From Kitasatospora phosalacinea (lineage in GTDB: Bacteria; Actinomycetota; Actinomycetes; Streptomycetales; Streptomycetaceae), in contig NZ_JNYE01000076.1 of the NCBI RefSeq assembly GCF_000717185.1, positions 1 through 36,963 of the forward strand: DNA of 36,963 nt, given 5' to 3'. The notes below the pieces were generated by a model. The model did no database searches, was not told the DNA's origin, and worked only from the letters and a program-made list of their open reading frames with translations. The translations under genes were made by a program, and so were the position numbers. Positions 7,810 through 15,638 of this stretch are shown piece by piece (position 1 is the first letter of the stretch; every line of letters begins with the position of its first letter).

Positions 7810-8613
7810 ATGACCGGCGATGCTGCCGCCATGGTTGAGCGATCGATCCGGGACCAGGCGACCCACCTGCTGCGACAGGGGGTCTCGAACGCCGACGTCG
7901 CCCGGAGGCTGTGCGTGCCGAGCGGCACGGTCGCGTGGTGGAAACACCGAGACCTCGCCGGACGGGGCACGCTACCCGGCCGGAAGCGGTCGACCTGCCC
8001 TCGCTGCTTCGGCGATCCCCTCGACGGCCCCGCCTACTGCTACCTCCTCGGCCTCTACCTCGGGGACGGCCACATCACGCACCCCGTGCAGCACCGCAGC
8101 CCGGCTCTCTCGATCACCTGCGACGACAAGTGGCCCGGGGTGACGGACTCCGTCGAGCGGGCCATGCGCGTGGTGCTGCCCCGCAACCGACCCTGCCGGG
8201 TTCGCCGTACCGGCTGCCACGACGTCAAGGTCTACTCGACCCACCTGGTCTGTCACTTCCCCCAGCACGGTCCCGGGAAGAAGCACGAGCGCCCCGTCGT
8301 CCTCGAGCCCTGGCAGCGGGAGCTGGCCGACCGCCACCCCTGGGAGCTGCTGCGCGGGCTGATCCACTCCGACGGCTGTCGGATCACCAACCGGGCGACC
8401 CGGACGGTGCGCGGCGAGGTCCGGCGCCACGAATACCCGCGGTATCTCTTCACCAACGCCTCGCCCGACATCGTGCGGCTGTTCACCGACACCCTTGATG
8501 CCGTCGGCGTGCCGTGGAAGTCGAACCGGCGGGCGTCCGGAGCGGTGAACGTCTCGATCGCCCGCCGGGCTGCCGTGGAACTACTGGACGCGCACGTCGG
8601 CCCGAAGGACTGA
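7810..8613 (+). CDS. Free-standing LAGLIDADG-type homing endonuclease-like protein with N-terminal HTH
   Basis: The 267-residue product starts with a helix-turn-helix (about residues 9-48; LLRQGVSNADVARRLCVPSG then TVAWWK). A CPRC pair (C63/C66) follows, then two LAGLIDADG-like helices: YCYLLGLYLGDGHI (76-89, acidic D86) and WELLRGLIHSDGCRI (178-192, D188). Two motifs about 100 residues apart are the hallmark of a monomeric LAGLIDADG fold (PF14528-like). Such proteins are homing endonucleases or regulators derived from them. No intein or intron surrounds it. ATG 7810 is favoured (GGCGGGACT just upstream, weak); ATG 7729 or 7831 are possible, and 7729 has no ribosome site. Its stop is followed after one base by a pyruvate kinase relic. 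Function is inferred from the fold only. Confidence 0.75.
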   Translation: MTGDAAAMVERSIRDQATHLLRQGVSNADVARRLCVPSGTVAWWKHRDLAGRGTLPGRKRSTCPRCFGDPLDGPAYCYLLGLYLGDGHITHPVQHRSPALSITCDDKWPGVTDSVERAMRVVLPRNRPCRVRRTGCHDVKVYSTHLVCHFPQHGPGKKHERPVVLEPWQRELADRHPWELLRGLIHSDGCRITNRATRTVRGEVRRHEYPRYLFTNASPDIVRLFTDTLDAVGVPWKSNRRASGAVNVSIARRAAVELLDAHVGPKD

Positions 8614-8614
8614 C

Positions 8615-8729
8615 GGTGCGGGGCTCGTTCTTGTCGGTGAGCGGCGGCAGGCCCGCGGCGAGGATCTCCTCCTCGGCGGCCGCGACGATCCGGGCCGTGG
8701 TCTCCACCGTCTCGACCGAGGTCTCGCCG
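8615..8729 (-). pseudogene. Relic of pyruvate kinase (internal 115-bp fragment)
   Basis: This stretch matches 11289-11418 inside the intact pyk gene, in the same orientation, with five substitutions and one 15-nt deletion. The deletion lies between CGACCG direct repeats, so it probably arose by slippage. Read on the minus strand it encodes GETS, lacks the five residues VGKYP (or their equivalent), then continues as VETVETTARIVAAAEEEIL and AAGLPPLTDKNEPRT. All five substitutions change the amino acid (K to E twice, M to T, D to E, V to I). Homology ends one base after the upstream LAGLIDADG gene's stop on one side and 29 bp before the lipoprotein stop on the other. It cannot encode an enzyme. 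Confidence 0.85.
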
Positions 8730-8758
8730 CCTCGGAGCCGTCGCGCCGCCCGGCGCCC

Positions 8759-9574
8759 TCACCCCACCACCAGCGTGAGCACCGCCGGGTCGTCCGGCCG
8801 CTGCCCGTCCGCCGCCCGCAGGGTGTACGTCCCGGCGGTGTCGCCGTAGAAGTCGAACCAGGCCGCCAGGCTGACCCGGTCCGTTCGGTCCGGGTAGGTG
8901 GTGAGCGTGACCGGGACGCTCGGGGCGACCTGCCGCCCGTCGGGGAGGGTCAGCTGCCAGCCGAGCGCCTCGCCGATCGCCCCGGCCGGGGCGTCGAGCA
9001 GCACCTGCACGGTGTGCTGGCCCTGCTTGAGGCCGCGCAGCACCCGGCTGTCGTGGTTGACGGTGAGGCCGTTGTCGAGCAGCAGCGCGGTGCTGCCGGT
9101 GGCGTCGTCGCGCAGTTGGGCGGAGACCACGTCCCAGTGGAAGCGGCCGGTGTCCAGGGTCGCCGCGGAGGCGTGCAGCGGGACGGGGGCCAGCGCCACC
9201 TGCTCCGGGCCGCGGTCGCCGACCGGCAGGACGGCCCGGGCCGAGCCGGGGTCCGGGTCGGTGAGCACCAGGGCCAGCCCGTCGAGGTCCGGCGGCTCCC
9301 CCTCCGGGCCGCCGCCCCGGAGCACCACGTGCACGGTGCCGCTGCCGGGATCGGACCGCTGCGGATCCGTCCTGGTGGTGCCGCTGTCGGCCACCGCCAC
9401 CCCCTCGGACTCCAGCACGATCCGGGGGAAGGAGACGGCCACCTTCACCGGGGAGGCGGTGTCGACCCGCAGCACCAGGTCGTACACCGGCCCGCCGTCC
9501 TGCGCCCCGGCGACGGACAGGCTCTGCAGGGCGAACGACCGGCCGCCCCACCAGACCACCCGCTCCGGGTGCAC
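8759..9574 (-). CDS. Lipoprotein paralogue A, start codon problematic
   Basis: Unknown family, clearly paralogous to the next gene upstream (9836-10765): both share the WWGG motif near the mature N-terminus, an SP(V) beta-strand block and the C-terminal VSLAAWFDFYGDTAGTYTL. The interval given begins at GTG 9574, the first canonical start in frame. However, the frame is open upstream and encodes a convincing signal peptide, PAAATALAVLLATGC, with lipidation Cys at 9665-9667, followed by a Pro/Thr/Ala linker. No ATG, GTG or TTG precedes that signal in this frame back to the TGA that ends the upstream gene. Either the start codon was lost, a non-canonical codon is used, or the sequence has an error. 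The mature part looks like a beta-rich extracellular domain. Possibly a recent pseudogene. Confidence 0.6.
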   Translation of the reverse strand: MHPERVVWWGGRSFALQSLSVAGAQDGGPVYDLVLRVDTASPVKVAVSFPRIVLESEGVAVADSGTTRTDPQRSDPGSGTVHVVLRGGGPEGEPPDLDGLALVLTDPDPGSARAVLPVGDRGPEQVALAPVPLHASAATLDTGRFHWDVVSAQLRDDATGSTALLLDNGLTVNHDSRVLRGLKQGQHTVQVLLDAPAGAIGEALGWQLTLPDGRQVAPSVPVTLTTYPDRTDRVSLAAWFDFYGDTAGTYTLRAADGQRPDDPAVLTLVVG

Positions 9575-9835
9575 GGTGACGGCCGTCGGCCGGGGCGAGG
9601 CGGTGGCGGTGGGCGCGGTGGCGGTGGGCGTCGGCGCGGGCGCCGGGTCCGGGTCCGACCAGGTGCAGCCGGTGGCGAGCAGGACGGCGAGGGCCGTGGC
9701 GGCGGCCGGGCCGAGGCGGTTTCCCGAGGTGGTCCCCCGAGGACGTGGTGCGGGCGCCCCGCGGCCTACTGCCGCGGCGTCAGCAGGGCCGTTCCGGTGC
9801 GGAGTCGTCTCCGGGCCGTACCCGGACCGGGACGC

Positions 9836-10765
9836 TCACCCGGCGACCAGGGTGAGCACCGCGGGGGCGTCGGGGGCGTCCTGGTCCACGGCCTCCAGGG
9901 TGTACGTCCCGGCGGTGTCGCCGTAGAAGTCGAACCAGGCCGCCAGGCTGACCCGGCCCGTCCGGTCGGGGTACGGGGTGGTGCCGAGCGGGACGCTGGG
10001 GGCCAGCCGCCGCCCGTCGGGCAGGGCCAGCCGCAGCGCGAGCCGGTCGCCGCCGGTGCCCCCGGGGGCCTCGAACAGGACCTCCACGGTGTGCTGACCG
10101 GGTTTCAGGGCGCGCAGCGCGCGGGGCACGAAGGGCGTGCTGCCGAGCGGCACGGCGGGGGCGGGCACCGGGCTGCCGGTGCAGTCCTCGCGCAGCCGGG
10201 CGGAGGCCAGCACGAGCCGGTGGCGGCCCGCCCGCAGGCTGTCGGCGGAGGCCCGCAGCGGGGTGGGCCTCAGGTCGGCGGCCTCCTGCCCGGGGTGCGC
10301 CCCGACCGGGAGCACCGCGCGGGCGGCGCCGGGGGCGGTCAGCACCAGGGCCAGCCGGTCCGGGTCGAGCTCCTCCCCGGGGGTGCCGACGTCCTGCACG
10401 GTGACGCTGAGCGAGGCCCGGCCGAACGGCGGCGGCTGTACCTCCAGCGGGCCGCTGACCGCGACGCCGTCGGCTTCCAGGGCCGCCCTGGGCAGCGCGG
10501 CCGCGACCGGCACCGGCGACTCGATGCCGACCTCCAGGACGAGTTCGACCCGGCTCCGGCCGCCCGGCTGGGCGGTGGCGGTGACTTCGGTGAGCCGGTA
10601 GGAGCTGCCGCCCCACCAGGCGGTCCGGTCCACCGTGACGGTGCGCGGGGACGGCCCCGCCGGGCTGCCGGAGGGCACCGCCCGCAGGGTGTCCGCGCCG
10701 AAGGGGGTGCACCCGGCGGTCAGGACGGCCGCGGCGCAGGCCACGGCGATGCGGCGGCGTATCAA
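9836..10765 (-). CDS. Lipoprotein paralogue B, beta-rich extracellular protein of unknown function
   Basis: The 309-residue product has a lipoprotein signal peptide (MIRRRIAVACAAAVLTAGC, Cys19), a Pro/Ser/Gly linker, and a domain with WWGGSSYRLTEV, alternating hydrophobic strands and the C-terminal block PDRTGRVSLAAWFDFYGD. It is anchored to the outer face of the membrane. TTG 10765 is chosen because GGGGGGAAG precedes it by 8 nt and it starts the signal peptide exactly. It lies 151 nt downstream of pyk on the same strand, behind a terminator, and is followed in the same reading frame by paralogue A. I know no function for the family; a ligand-binding or cell-wall role would be guesswork. Confidence 0.78.
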   Translation of the reverse strand: MIRRRIAVACAAAVLTAGCTPFGADTLRAVPSGSPAGPSPRTVTVDRTAWWGGSSYRLTEVTATAQPGGRSRVELVLEVGIESPVPVAAALPRAALEADGVAVSGPLEVQPPPFGRASLSVTVQDVGTPGEELDPDRLALVLTAPGAARAVLPVGAHPGQEAADLRPTPLRASADSLRAGRHRLVLASARLREDCTGSPVPAPAVPLGSTPFVPRALRALKPGQHTVEVLFEAPGGTGGDRLALRLALPDGRRLAPSVPLGTTPYPDRTGRVSLAAWFDFYGDTAGTYTLEAVDQDAPDAPAVLTLVAG

Positions 10766-10868
10766 ACTGCGTCTTCCCCCCGGTCACGACACGGGCCCGA
10801 CCCGCGCGGCCGCCGCCCAGGGCATGCTACCGACAATGCGTCAGGCCCCGGGCCGCGCGCCCGACGGG

Positions 10869-10908
10869 CCGCCGGACCCGCCCCCTCACCCGGGGGCGGG
10901 CCCGGCGG
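10869..10908 (-). terminator. Terminator after pyk
   Basis: 17-nt arms (10869-10885 and 10892-10908), complementary at 16 of 17 positions, around a 6-nt loop. The stem is almost entirely G/C. It begins 9 nt beyond the pyk stop codon on the minus strand. Confidence 0.75.
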
Positions 10909-10916
10909 CGCGGGCG

Positions 10917-12344
10917 TCAGTTGTCGAGCTCGCCGACGTGGTGCACGCGCACCAGGTTGGTGGAGCCGGCCAGGCCGGGCGGGGAGCCGGCCGTGATGAT
11001 CACGACGTCGCCGGGCTTGCAGCGGCCCAGGCTCAGCAGCGCCGAGTCGACCTGGGCGACCAGTTCGTCGGTGGTGGTGACGAACGGGCCGAGGAAGGTC
11101 TCCACGCCCCAGGTCAGCGCCAACTGGCTGCGCACGGCGGGCTCGTAGGTGAACGCCAGGACCGGGATCGGCGAGCGGTAGCGGGTCAGCCGGCGGGCGG
11201 TGTCGCCGCTCTGGGTGAACGCGATCAGGTACTTGGCGTCCAGGAAGTCGCCGATCTCGGCGGCGGCCCGGGCGACCGCGCCGCCCTGGGTGCGGGGCTT
11301 GTTCTTGTCGGTGAGCGGCGGCAGGCCCGCGGCGAGGACGTCCTCCTCGGCGGCCGCGACGATCCGGGCCATGGTCTTCACCGTCTCGACCGGGTACTTG
11401 CCGACCGAGGTCTCGCCGGAGAGCATCACCGCGTCGGTGCCGTCCAGCACCGCGTTGGCGACGTCGGACGCCTCGGCGCGGGTCGGCCGGGAGGCGTTGA
11501 TCATCGAGTCCAGCATCTGGGTGGCGACGATGACCGGCTTGGCGTTGCGCTTGGCCAGCTTGACCGCGCGCTTCTGGACGATCGGCACCTGCTCCAGCGG
11601 GAGTTCGACGCCCAGGTCGCCGCGGGCGACCATGATGCCGTCGAAGGCGTCCACGATGGACTCCAGGTTGTCCACCGCCTGCGGCTTCTCGATCTTGGCG
11701 ATGACCGGGACCCTGCGGCCCTCCTCGGCCATGATCCGGTGCACCTCCTCGACGTCCTTCCCGCTGCGCACGAACGACAGCGCGATGATGTCGGCCCCGG
11801 TCCGCAGCGCCCAGCGCAGGTCCTCGACGTCCTTGTCGGAGAGCGCGGGCACGGAGACGGCGACGCCGGGGAGGTTGAGGCCCTTGTGGTCGGAGACCAG
11901 TCCGCCCTCGATGACGATGCAGTGCACCCGGGGGCCCTCGACGTGGGTGACCTCCAGGCAGACCCGGCCGTCGTCGACCAGGATCCGCTCGCCGCGCGAG
12001 ACGTCCGCGGCCAGGCCCTTGTAGGTGGTGCCGCAGATCTCCCGGTCGCCCGGGACGTCGTCGACGGTGATGGTGAACTCGTCCCCGCGTTCCAGCAGGA
12101 CGGGCCCGTCGGCGAAGGTGGCGAGGCGGATCTTGGGGCCCTGCAGGTCGGCCAGCACCCCGACGCTGCGACCCGTCTCGTCCGAGGCCTTGCGGACCCG
12201 GTGGTAACGGTCCTCGTGCTCCGCGTGGGAGCCGTGGCTGAGGTTCAGTCGGGCGATGTCCATGCCCGCGTCGACCAGGGCCTTGATCTGGTCGTACGAG
12301 TCCGCGGCAGGCCCGAGAGTACAAACGATTTTTGCTCGGCGCAT
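10917..12344 (-). CDS. pyk: Pyruvate kinase
   Basis: Converts phosphoenolpyruvate and ADP to pyruvate and ATP, the last step of glycolysis. The 475-residue product is full length. It opens with MRRAKIVCTLGPAADS, then RLNLSHGSHAEHEDR, LADLQGPKIRL, the active-site region VIAKIEKPQAV and MVARGDLGVELP, and the signature MLDSMINASRPTRAEASDVANAV followed by TDAVMLSGETSVGKYP. The C-terminal allosteric domain is complete (GDVVIITAGSPPG, HVGELDN end). ATG 12344 is chosen because the family N-terminus starts here; an ATG six codons upstream is possible. A relic of residues near SGETS...TDKNKPRT lies at 8615-8729. It diverges from the nucleotidase gene across a 372-nt spacer. Confidence 0.96.
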   Translation of the reverse strand: MRRAKIVCTLGPAADSYDQIKALVDAGMDIARLNLSHGSHAEHEDRYHRVRKASDETGRSVGVLADLQGPKIRLATFADGPVLLERGDEFTITVDDVPGDREICGTTYKGLAADVSRGERILVDDGRVCLEVTHVEGPRVHCIVIEGGLVSDHKGLNLPGVAVSVPALSDKDVEDLRWALRTGADIIALSFVRSGKDVEEVHRIMAEEGRRVPVIAKIEKPQAVDNLESIVDAFDGIMVARGDLGVELPLEQVPIVQKRAVKLAKRNAKPVIVATQMLDSMINASRPTRAEASDVANAVLDGTDAVMLSGETSVGKYPVETVKTMARIVAAAEEDVLAAGLPPLTDKNKPRTQGGAVARAAAEIGDFLDAKYLIAFTQSGDTARRLTRYRSPIPVLAFTYEPAVRSQLALTWGVETFLGPFVTTTDELVAQVDSALLSLGRCKPGDVVIITAGSPPGLAGSTNLVRVHHVGELDN

Positions 12345-12716
12345 ACAGCAGAGCCTAGGCATTACCGGGTCGTAACAGCGCGGTTCCGGCCAGTCCTCCC
12401 ATGGCAGTTGACAGAAGATTCGGTGAACGGACCTGCACCGTGCGGCGGGTGGTGCCCGGGGTGAGCGCCCGCCGCACGGGTTGACGCACGCGCGTGCGTC
12501 CCGGCCGGGGCCCGGGGGCCGCCGCGGGGCAGGTCGGCGACACGCGGGGGTCACCCGCCCCTCACCTGTTGGACGGCCGGGGGGTCTGGCCCCGGCGGCC
12601 GGAAAGCGGCAGACTGCCACCCACGTTTCTACGCGCGTCACCACGGGTGGCGGGGTGCTGCCTGCCCCGCCCCGGACGCCCGCTGACCGCCCGCACCACC
12701 CGACTTGGAGTCCTCG
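12345..12716. promoter_or_regulatory. Divergent pyk / nucleotidase intergenic region with an 18-bp perfect palindrome
   Basis: This 372-nt spacer has no convincing gene. It should hold the promoters of pyk (minus) and of the nucleotidase (plus). The notable element is GACGCACGCGCGTGCGTC at 12483-12500, identical to its own reverse complement over 18 bp and directly preceded by TT (TTGACG resembles a -35). On the pyk side, TAGGCT (12357-12352, minus strand) could be a -10 but I see no good -35. A TTGACA at 12408-12413 has no matching -10. Confidence 0.4.
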
Positions 12717-14543
12717 ATGCCCCTGAACCGCCGTGACTTCGTCACCCGCTCCGCCGCCACCGCGGCCGGTGCCGCCCTGGCCGGCGGCCTCGCGACCGGC
12801 CCCGCCGCCGCCGCGGACCACGACCGGGACGACGCCCGCGGCAGGGGACCCGCCCCCTTCAAGGCCGCCTTCACCGTGATGGGCACCACCGACCTGCACG
12901 GCCACGTCCTCAACTGGGAGTACTTCACCGACTCCGAGTACGACGACAAGGCGCGCAACGACGTCGGCCTGGCCAAGATCTCCACCCTGGTCGAGCAGGT
13001 CCGCCGGGAGAAGGGCCGCGGCCGCACCCTGCTGATCGACGCGGGCGACACCATCCAGGGCACCCAGCTCTCCTACTACTTCGCCCGGGTCGAGCCGATC
13101 ACCGGCACGAAGGCCCCGCGCCACCCGATGGCCGCCGCGATGAACGCCATCGGCTACGACGCCGCCGCGCTCGGCAACCACGAGTTCAACTACGGCATCC
13201 CGCTGCTGCGCGCCTACCAGGACCAGCTGGAGTTCCCGCTGCTCGGCGCCAACGCGGTCGACGCCAAGACCGAGAAGCCCGCCTTCCCGCCGTACGTCAT
13301 CCGCGAGCTGCGCCTCGGCCACGGCCGCCCGCTGCGGGTCGGCATCCTCGGCCTGACCAACCCCGGCATCGCGATCTGGGACAAGGCCAACGTGCAGGGG
13401 CAGCTGGCCTTCCCGGGCATCCCGGAGATCGCCGCCAAGTGGGTCCCCAAGGTCCGCGCGGCGGGCGCCGACGTGGTCGTGGTCACCGCGCACACCGGCG
13501 TGGACGGCGGCTCCTCCTGGGGCGACCAGCTGCCGTACTCGGAGAACGCGGGCGCCGAGACCGCCGCCACCGTCCCCGGCATCGACGCGATCCTGGTCGG
13601 CCACGCCCACAAGGAGATCCCGCAGCGGATCGTGGTCAACGAGCGGACCGGCAAGGAGGTCGTCCTCTCCGAGCCCGCGCTCTGGGGCGAGCGGCTGACC
13701 TGCTTCGACTTCGAGGTCGAGTTCGCCCGCGGCGAGTGGACCGTCACCGGCGTCAGCGCCCGGCTGCTGAACTCCAACACCGTCGCCGAGGACCCGGGGA
13801 TCGTCGCGCTGGTCGCGGCGCAGCACGAGAAGGTCGTCGCCTACGTCAACCAGGTCATCGGCAGCTGCAAGGAGGCCCTCTCCATCGCCGAGGCCCGGTT
13901 CAAGGACACCCCGATCATCGACCTGATCGGCCGCGTCCAGGCCGACGCGGTGCGCGACGCGCTGGCCGGCGGCCCCTACGCCGCCCTGCCGGTGCTCGCC
14001 CAGGCCGCGCCGTTCAACCGCACCGCGGCGATCCCGGCCGGCGAGGTCAAGCTGCGCGACGCGGCCGGGCTGTACATCTACGAGAACACCCTGGAGGCCC
14101 GGATCCTGACCGGCGCCCAGCTCAAGGACTACCTGGAGTACTCCGCCAAGTACTACGCCCAGGTCGCCCCCGGGGCCGCGATCGACCTCGACGCCCTGAC
14201 CAACCAGGCGAACAACACCCCCGACTACAACTACGACTCGATCTACGGCCTGTCCTACGACATCGACATCGCGCAGCCCGTCGGCAGCCGCATCGTCAAC
14301 CTGTCCCACCAGGGCGCGCCGGTCGACCCGGCCGCGCAGTTCGTCCTGGCCGTCAACAACTACCGCGCCAGCGGCGGCGGCAACTTCCCGCACGTGGCGG
14401 CCGCCCAGCAGGTGTGGGCGAACTCCGACGAGATCCGCAACACCATGATCTCCTGGGTGAAGGCCAAGGGCGTCATCGACCCGGCCGACTTCCACGGCGC
14501 CGACGGCTGGCGCCTGGTCCGGGCCGGCGTGCCGGTCTTCTAG
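12717..14543 (+). CDS. Tat-exported bifunctional 5'-nucleotidase / 2',3'-cyclic phosphodiesterase family protein
   Basis: Extracellular metallophosphoesterase that scavenges phosphate and nucleosides by dephosphorylating nucleotides. The 608-residue product begins with a twin-arginine signal (NRRDFVTR at residues 4-11, hydrophobic core, AAA cleavage region near 33). The calcineurin-like metallophosphatase domain (PF00149) carries TTDLHGH (57-63), DAGDTIQG, GNHEFNYG and GHAHKEIP, the metal-binding histidines and aspartates. The C-terminal 5'-nucleotidase domain (PF02872) includes QADAVRDAL, AAPFNRTAAIPAGEVKLRD and the substrate-pocket region NNYRASGGGNFP. The TTDLHGHVLNWEYF opening resembles CpdB (2',3'-cyclic phosphodiesterase/3'-nucleotidase) more than UshA. 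ATG 12717 has GGAG 6 nt upstream. A terminator follows. Confidence 0.92.
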   Translation: MPLNRRDFVTRSAATAAGAALAGGLATGPAAAADHDRDDARGRGPAPFKAAFTVMGTTDLHGHVLNWEYFTDSEYDDKARNDVGLAKISTLVEQVRREKGRGRTLLIDAGDTIQGTQLSYYFARVEPITGTKAPRHPMAAAMNAIGYDAAALGNHEFNYGIPLLRAYQDQLEFPLLGANAVDAKTEKPAFPPYVIRELRLGHGRPLRVGILGLTNPGIAIWDKANVQGQLAFPGIPEIAAKWVPKVRAAGADVVVVTAHTGVDGGSSWGDQLPYSENAGAETAATVPGIDAILVGHAHKEIPQRIVVNERTGKEVVLSEPALWGERLTCFDFEVEFARGEWTVTGVSARLLNSNTVAEDPGIVALVAAQHEKVVAYVNQVIGSCKEALSIAEARFKDTPIIDLIGRVQADAVRDALAGGPYAALPVLAQAAPFNRTAAIPAGEVKLRDAAGLYIYENTLEARILTGAQLKDYLEYSAKYYAQVAPGAAIDLDALTNQANNTPDYNYDSIYGLSYDIDIAQPVGSRIVNLSHQGAPVDPAAQFVLAVNNYRASGGGNFPHVAAAQQVWANSDEIRNTMISWVKAKGVIDPADFHGADGWRLVRAGVPVF

Positions 14544-14557
14544 CCGTCAACCGCCGG

Positions 14558-14589
14558 GGGCCGTAGGGGAGTTCATCCCCGGACGGCCC
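14558..14589 (+). terminator. Hairpin terminator after the nucleotidase
   Basis: Imperfect stem: GGGCCGT (14558-14564) pairs with ACGGCCC (14583-14589), then GGGG (14566-14569) pairs with CCCC (14577-14580), separated by a small A/GG internal loop, with terminal loop AGTTCAT. It starts 14 nt after the stop codon. Confidence 0.65.
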
Positions 14590-14691
14590 TCGGCGCACCC
14601 GGTGGGAACCGTCCTCCGCCCGGCCCCGTCCAACCCCCGTCCGGAGCACGGAGCCCGGAGCACGGACCGCGAGCCAGGGGGATGACGGAGC

Positions 14692-15609
14692 ATGCGCGCA
14701 CGAGCGGTACTCACGGCGGTCGCGGCGGCCCTGCTGCTGAGCGGCTGCGGGCCGGCCGGGTCGATCGAGCCGATGCCGACCGTCCAGCCGGGGGCGGACC
14801 GGATCACCGCCGGGCCCGAGGTGCGCCCCGCCACCGGCGCGTCCGCCGCGCGGGCCGCGGAGGTCGCCGCCGCCTGGCCCGGCTCCGAGCTGCAACGGAC
14901 GTGGGAGCACGGCTACTTCCCGCTCGACGCCCCCACCGAGTGGCTGCCGGACGGGGCCTTCCGCGGCATGGGCGACAAGGCCGCCTACCTGGACGGCCGG
15001 ATCGACCTGGGGACCGCCCTGCCGGTCTCGGTCTCCGGCCTCACCGAAGTCCGGTTCGCCGACGGCTCCGCCCTCGCCCTGCCGCAGCGCTCCGCGCAGG
15101 ACGTCTACGCCTCGCTCACCCACCGCAGCGACTCCTGCGCCGCCGACTGCGACACCCGGCTCACCGTCACCGCCGTCCGGCCCGGCACCGCCACCGTCAC
15201 CACCAGCCGCGGCCGGGCCACCATCGCCACCTGGGAGTTCACCCTCGACGGCTACGCCGGGCCGTTCCGCTACCCCGCCGTCCTCCCCCAGCAGCCGCCA
15301 CCGCCCACCGGCACCCCGGACCAGCCCGACGACGGCATCCCCGCCGAGCTGCGCGCGGTCTCCCCCGACGGGCTGGTCCTCACCGCGGTCGTCCCGTACG
15401 GCTGCGCCGTCCCCGGCCCGGGCACCGTCTACGAGACCGACCGGGCGGTGGTCCTGATCGGCCGGGCCGACCCGCGCGGGCCCGGCCCGGACGGGGCCTG
15501 CGACGCCGCCCTGCACCTGGTCCCGGTCGAGTTCCGCCTCGCCCGCCCGCTCGGCACCCGCACCGTCCTGGGCCTGGCCGACGGCCGCCCGCAACTGCCC
15601 CGGCCGTAG
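14692..15609 (+). CDS. Lipoprotein of unknown function
   Basis: The 305-residue product starts with a clean lipoprotein signal (MRARAVLTAVAAALLLSGC, Cys19), so it is exported and lipid-anchored. The rest is acidic, beta-rich in appearance and contains two close Cys pairs (DSCAADCDT and, near the end, YGCAVPGPG with DGACDA) that could form disulfides. I recognise no domain. ATG 14692 is preceded by GGGGGATGACGGAG. It is not similar by eye to lipoproteins A and B. It follows the exported nucleotidase after 148 nt and a hairpin, so it is probably separately transcribed. It converges on the aldehyde dehydrogenase gene. Confidence 0.8.
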   Translation: MRARAVLTAVAAALLLSGCGPAGSIEPMPTVQPGADRITAGPEVRPATGASAARAAEVAAAWPGSELQRTWEHGYFPLDAPTEWLPDGAFRGMGDKAAYLDGRIDLGTALPVSVSGLTEVRFADGSALALPQRSAQDVYASLTHRSDSCAADCDTRLTVTAVRPGTATVTTSRGRATIATWEFTLDGYAGPFRYPAVLPQQPPPPTGTPDQPDDGIPAELRAVSPDGLVLTAVVPYGCAVPGPGTVYETDRAVVLIGRADPRGPGPDGACDAALHLVPVEFRLARPLGTRTVLGLADGRPQLPRP

Positions 15610-15638
15610 GCCCGAGCAGCCCGCGCACGGAGGGGCGC

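Noticed and set aside
7640..8613. tRNA-Leu as the attachment site of an integrated element
   Set aside because: No integrase and no repeated copy of the tRNA 3' end were seen downstream; the neighbouring gene is LAGLIDADG-type, not a recombinase.
9575..9838. Readthrough of the TGA joining the two lipoproteins into one protein
   Set aside because: A second signal peptide would lie in the middle of the fusion and no readthrough signal is visible.
12408..12413. Consensus -35 TTGACA in the pyk/nucleotidase spacer
   Set aside because: No acceptable -10 at 16-19 nt, and the downstream gene starts 300 nt away.
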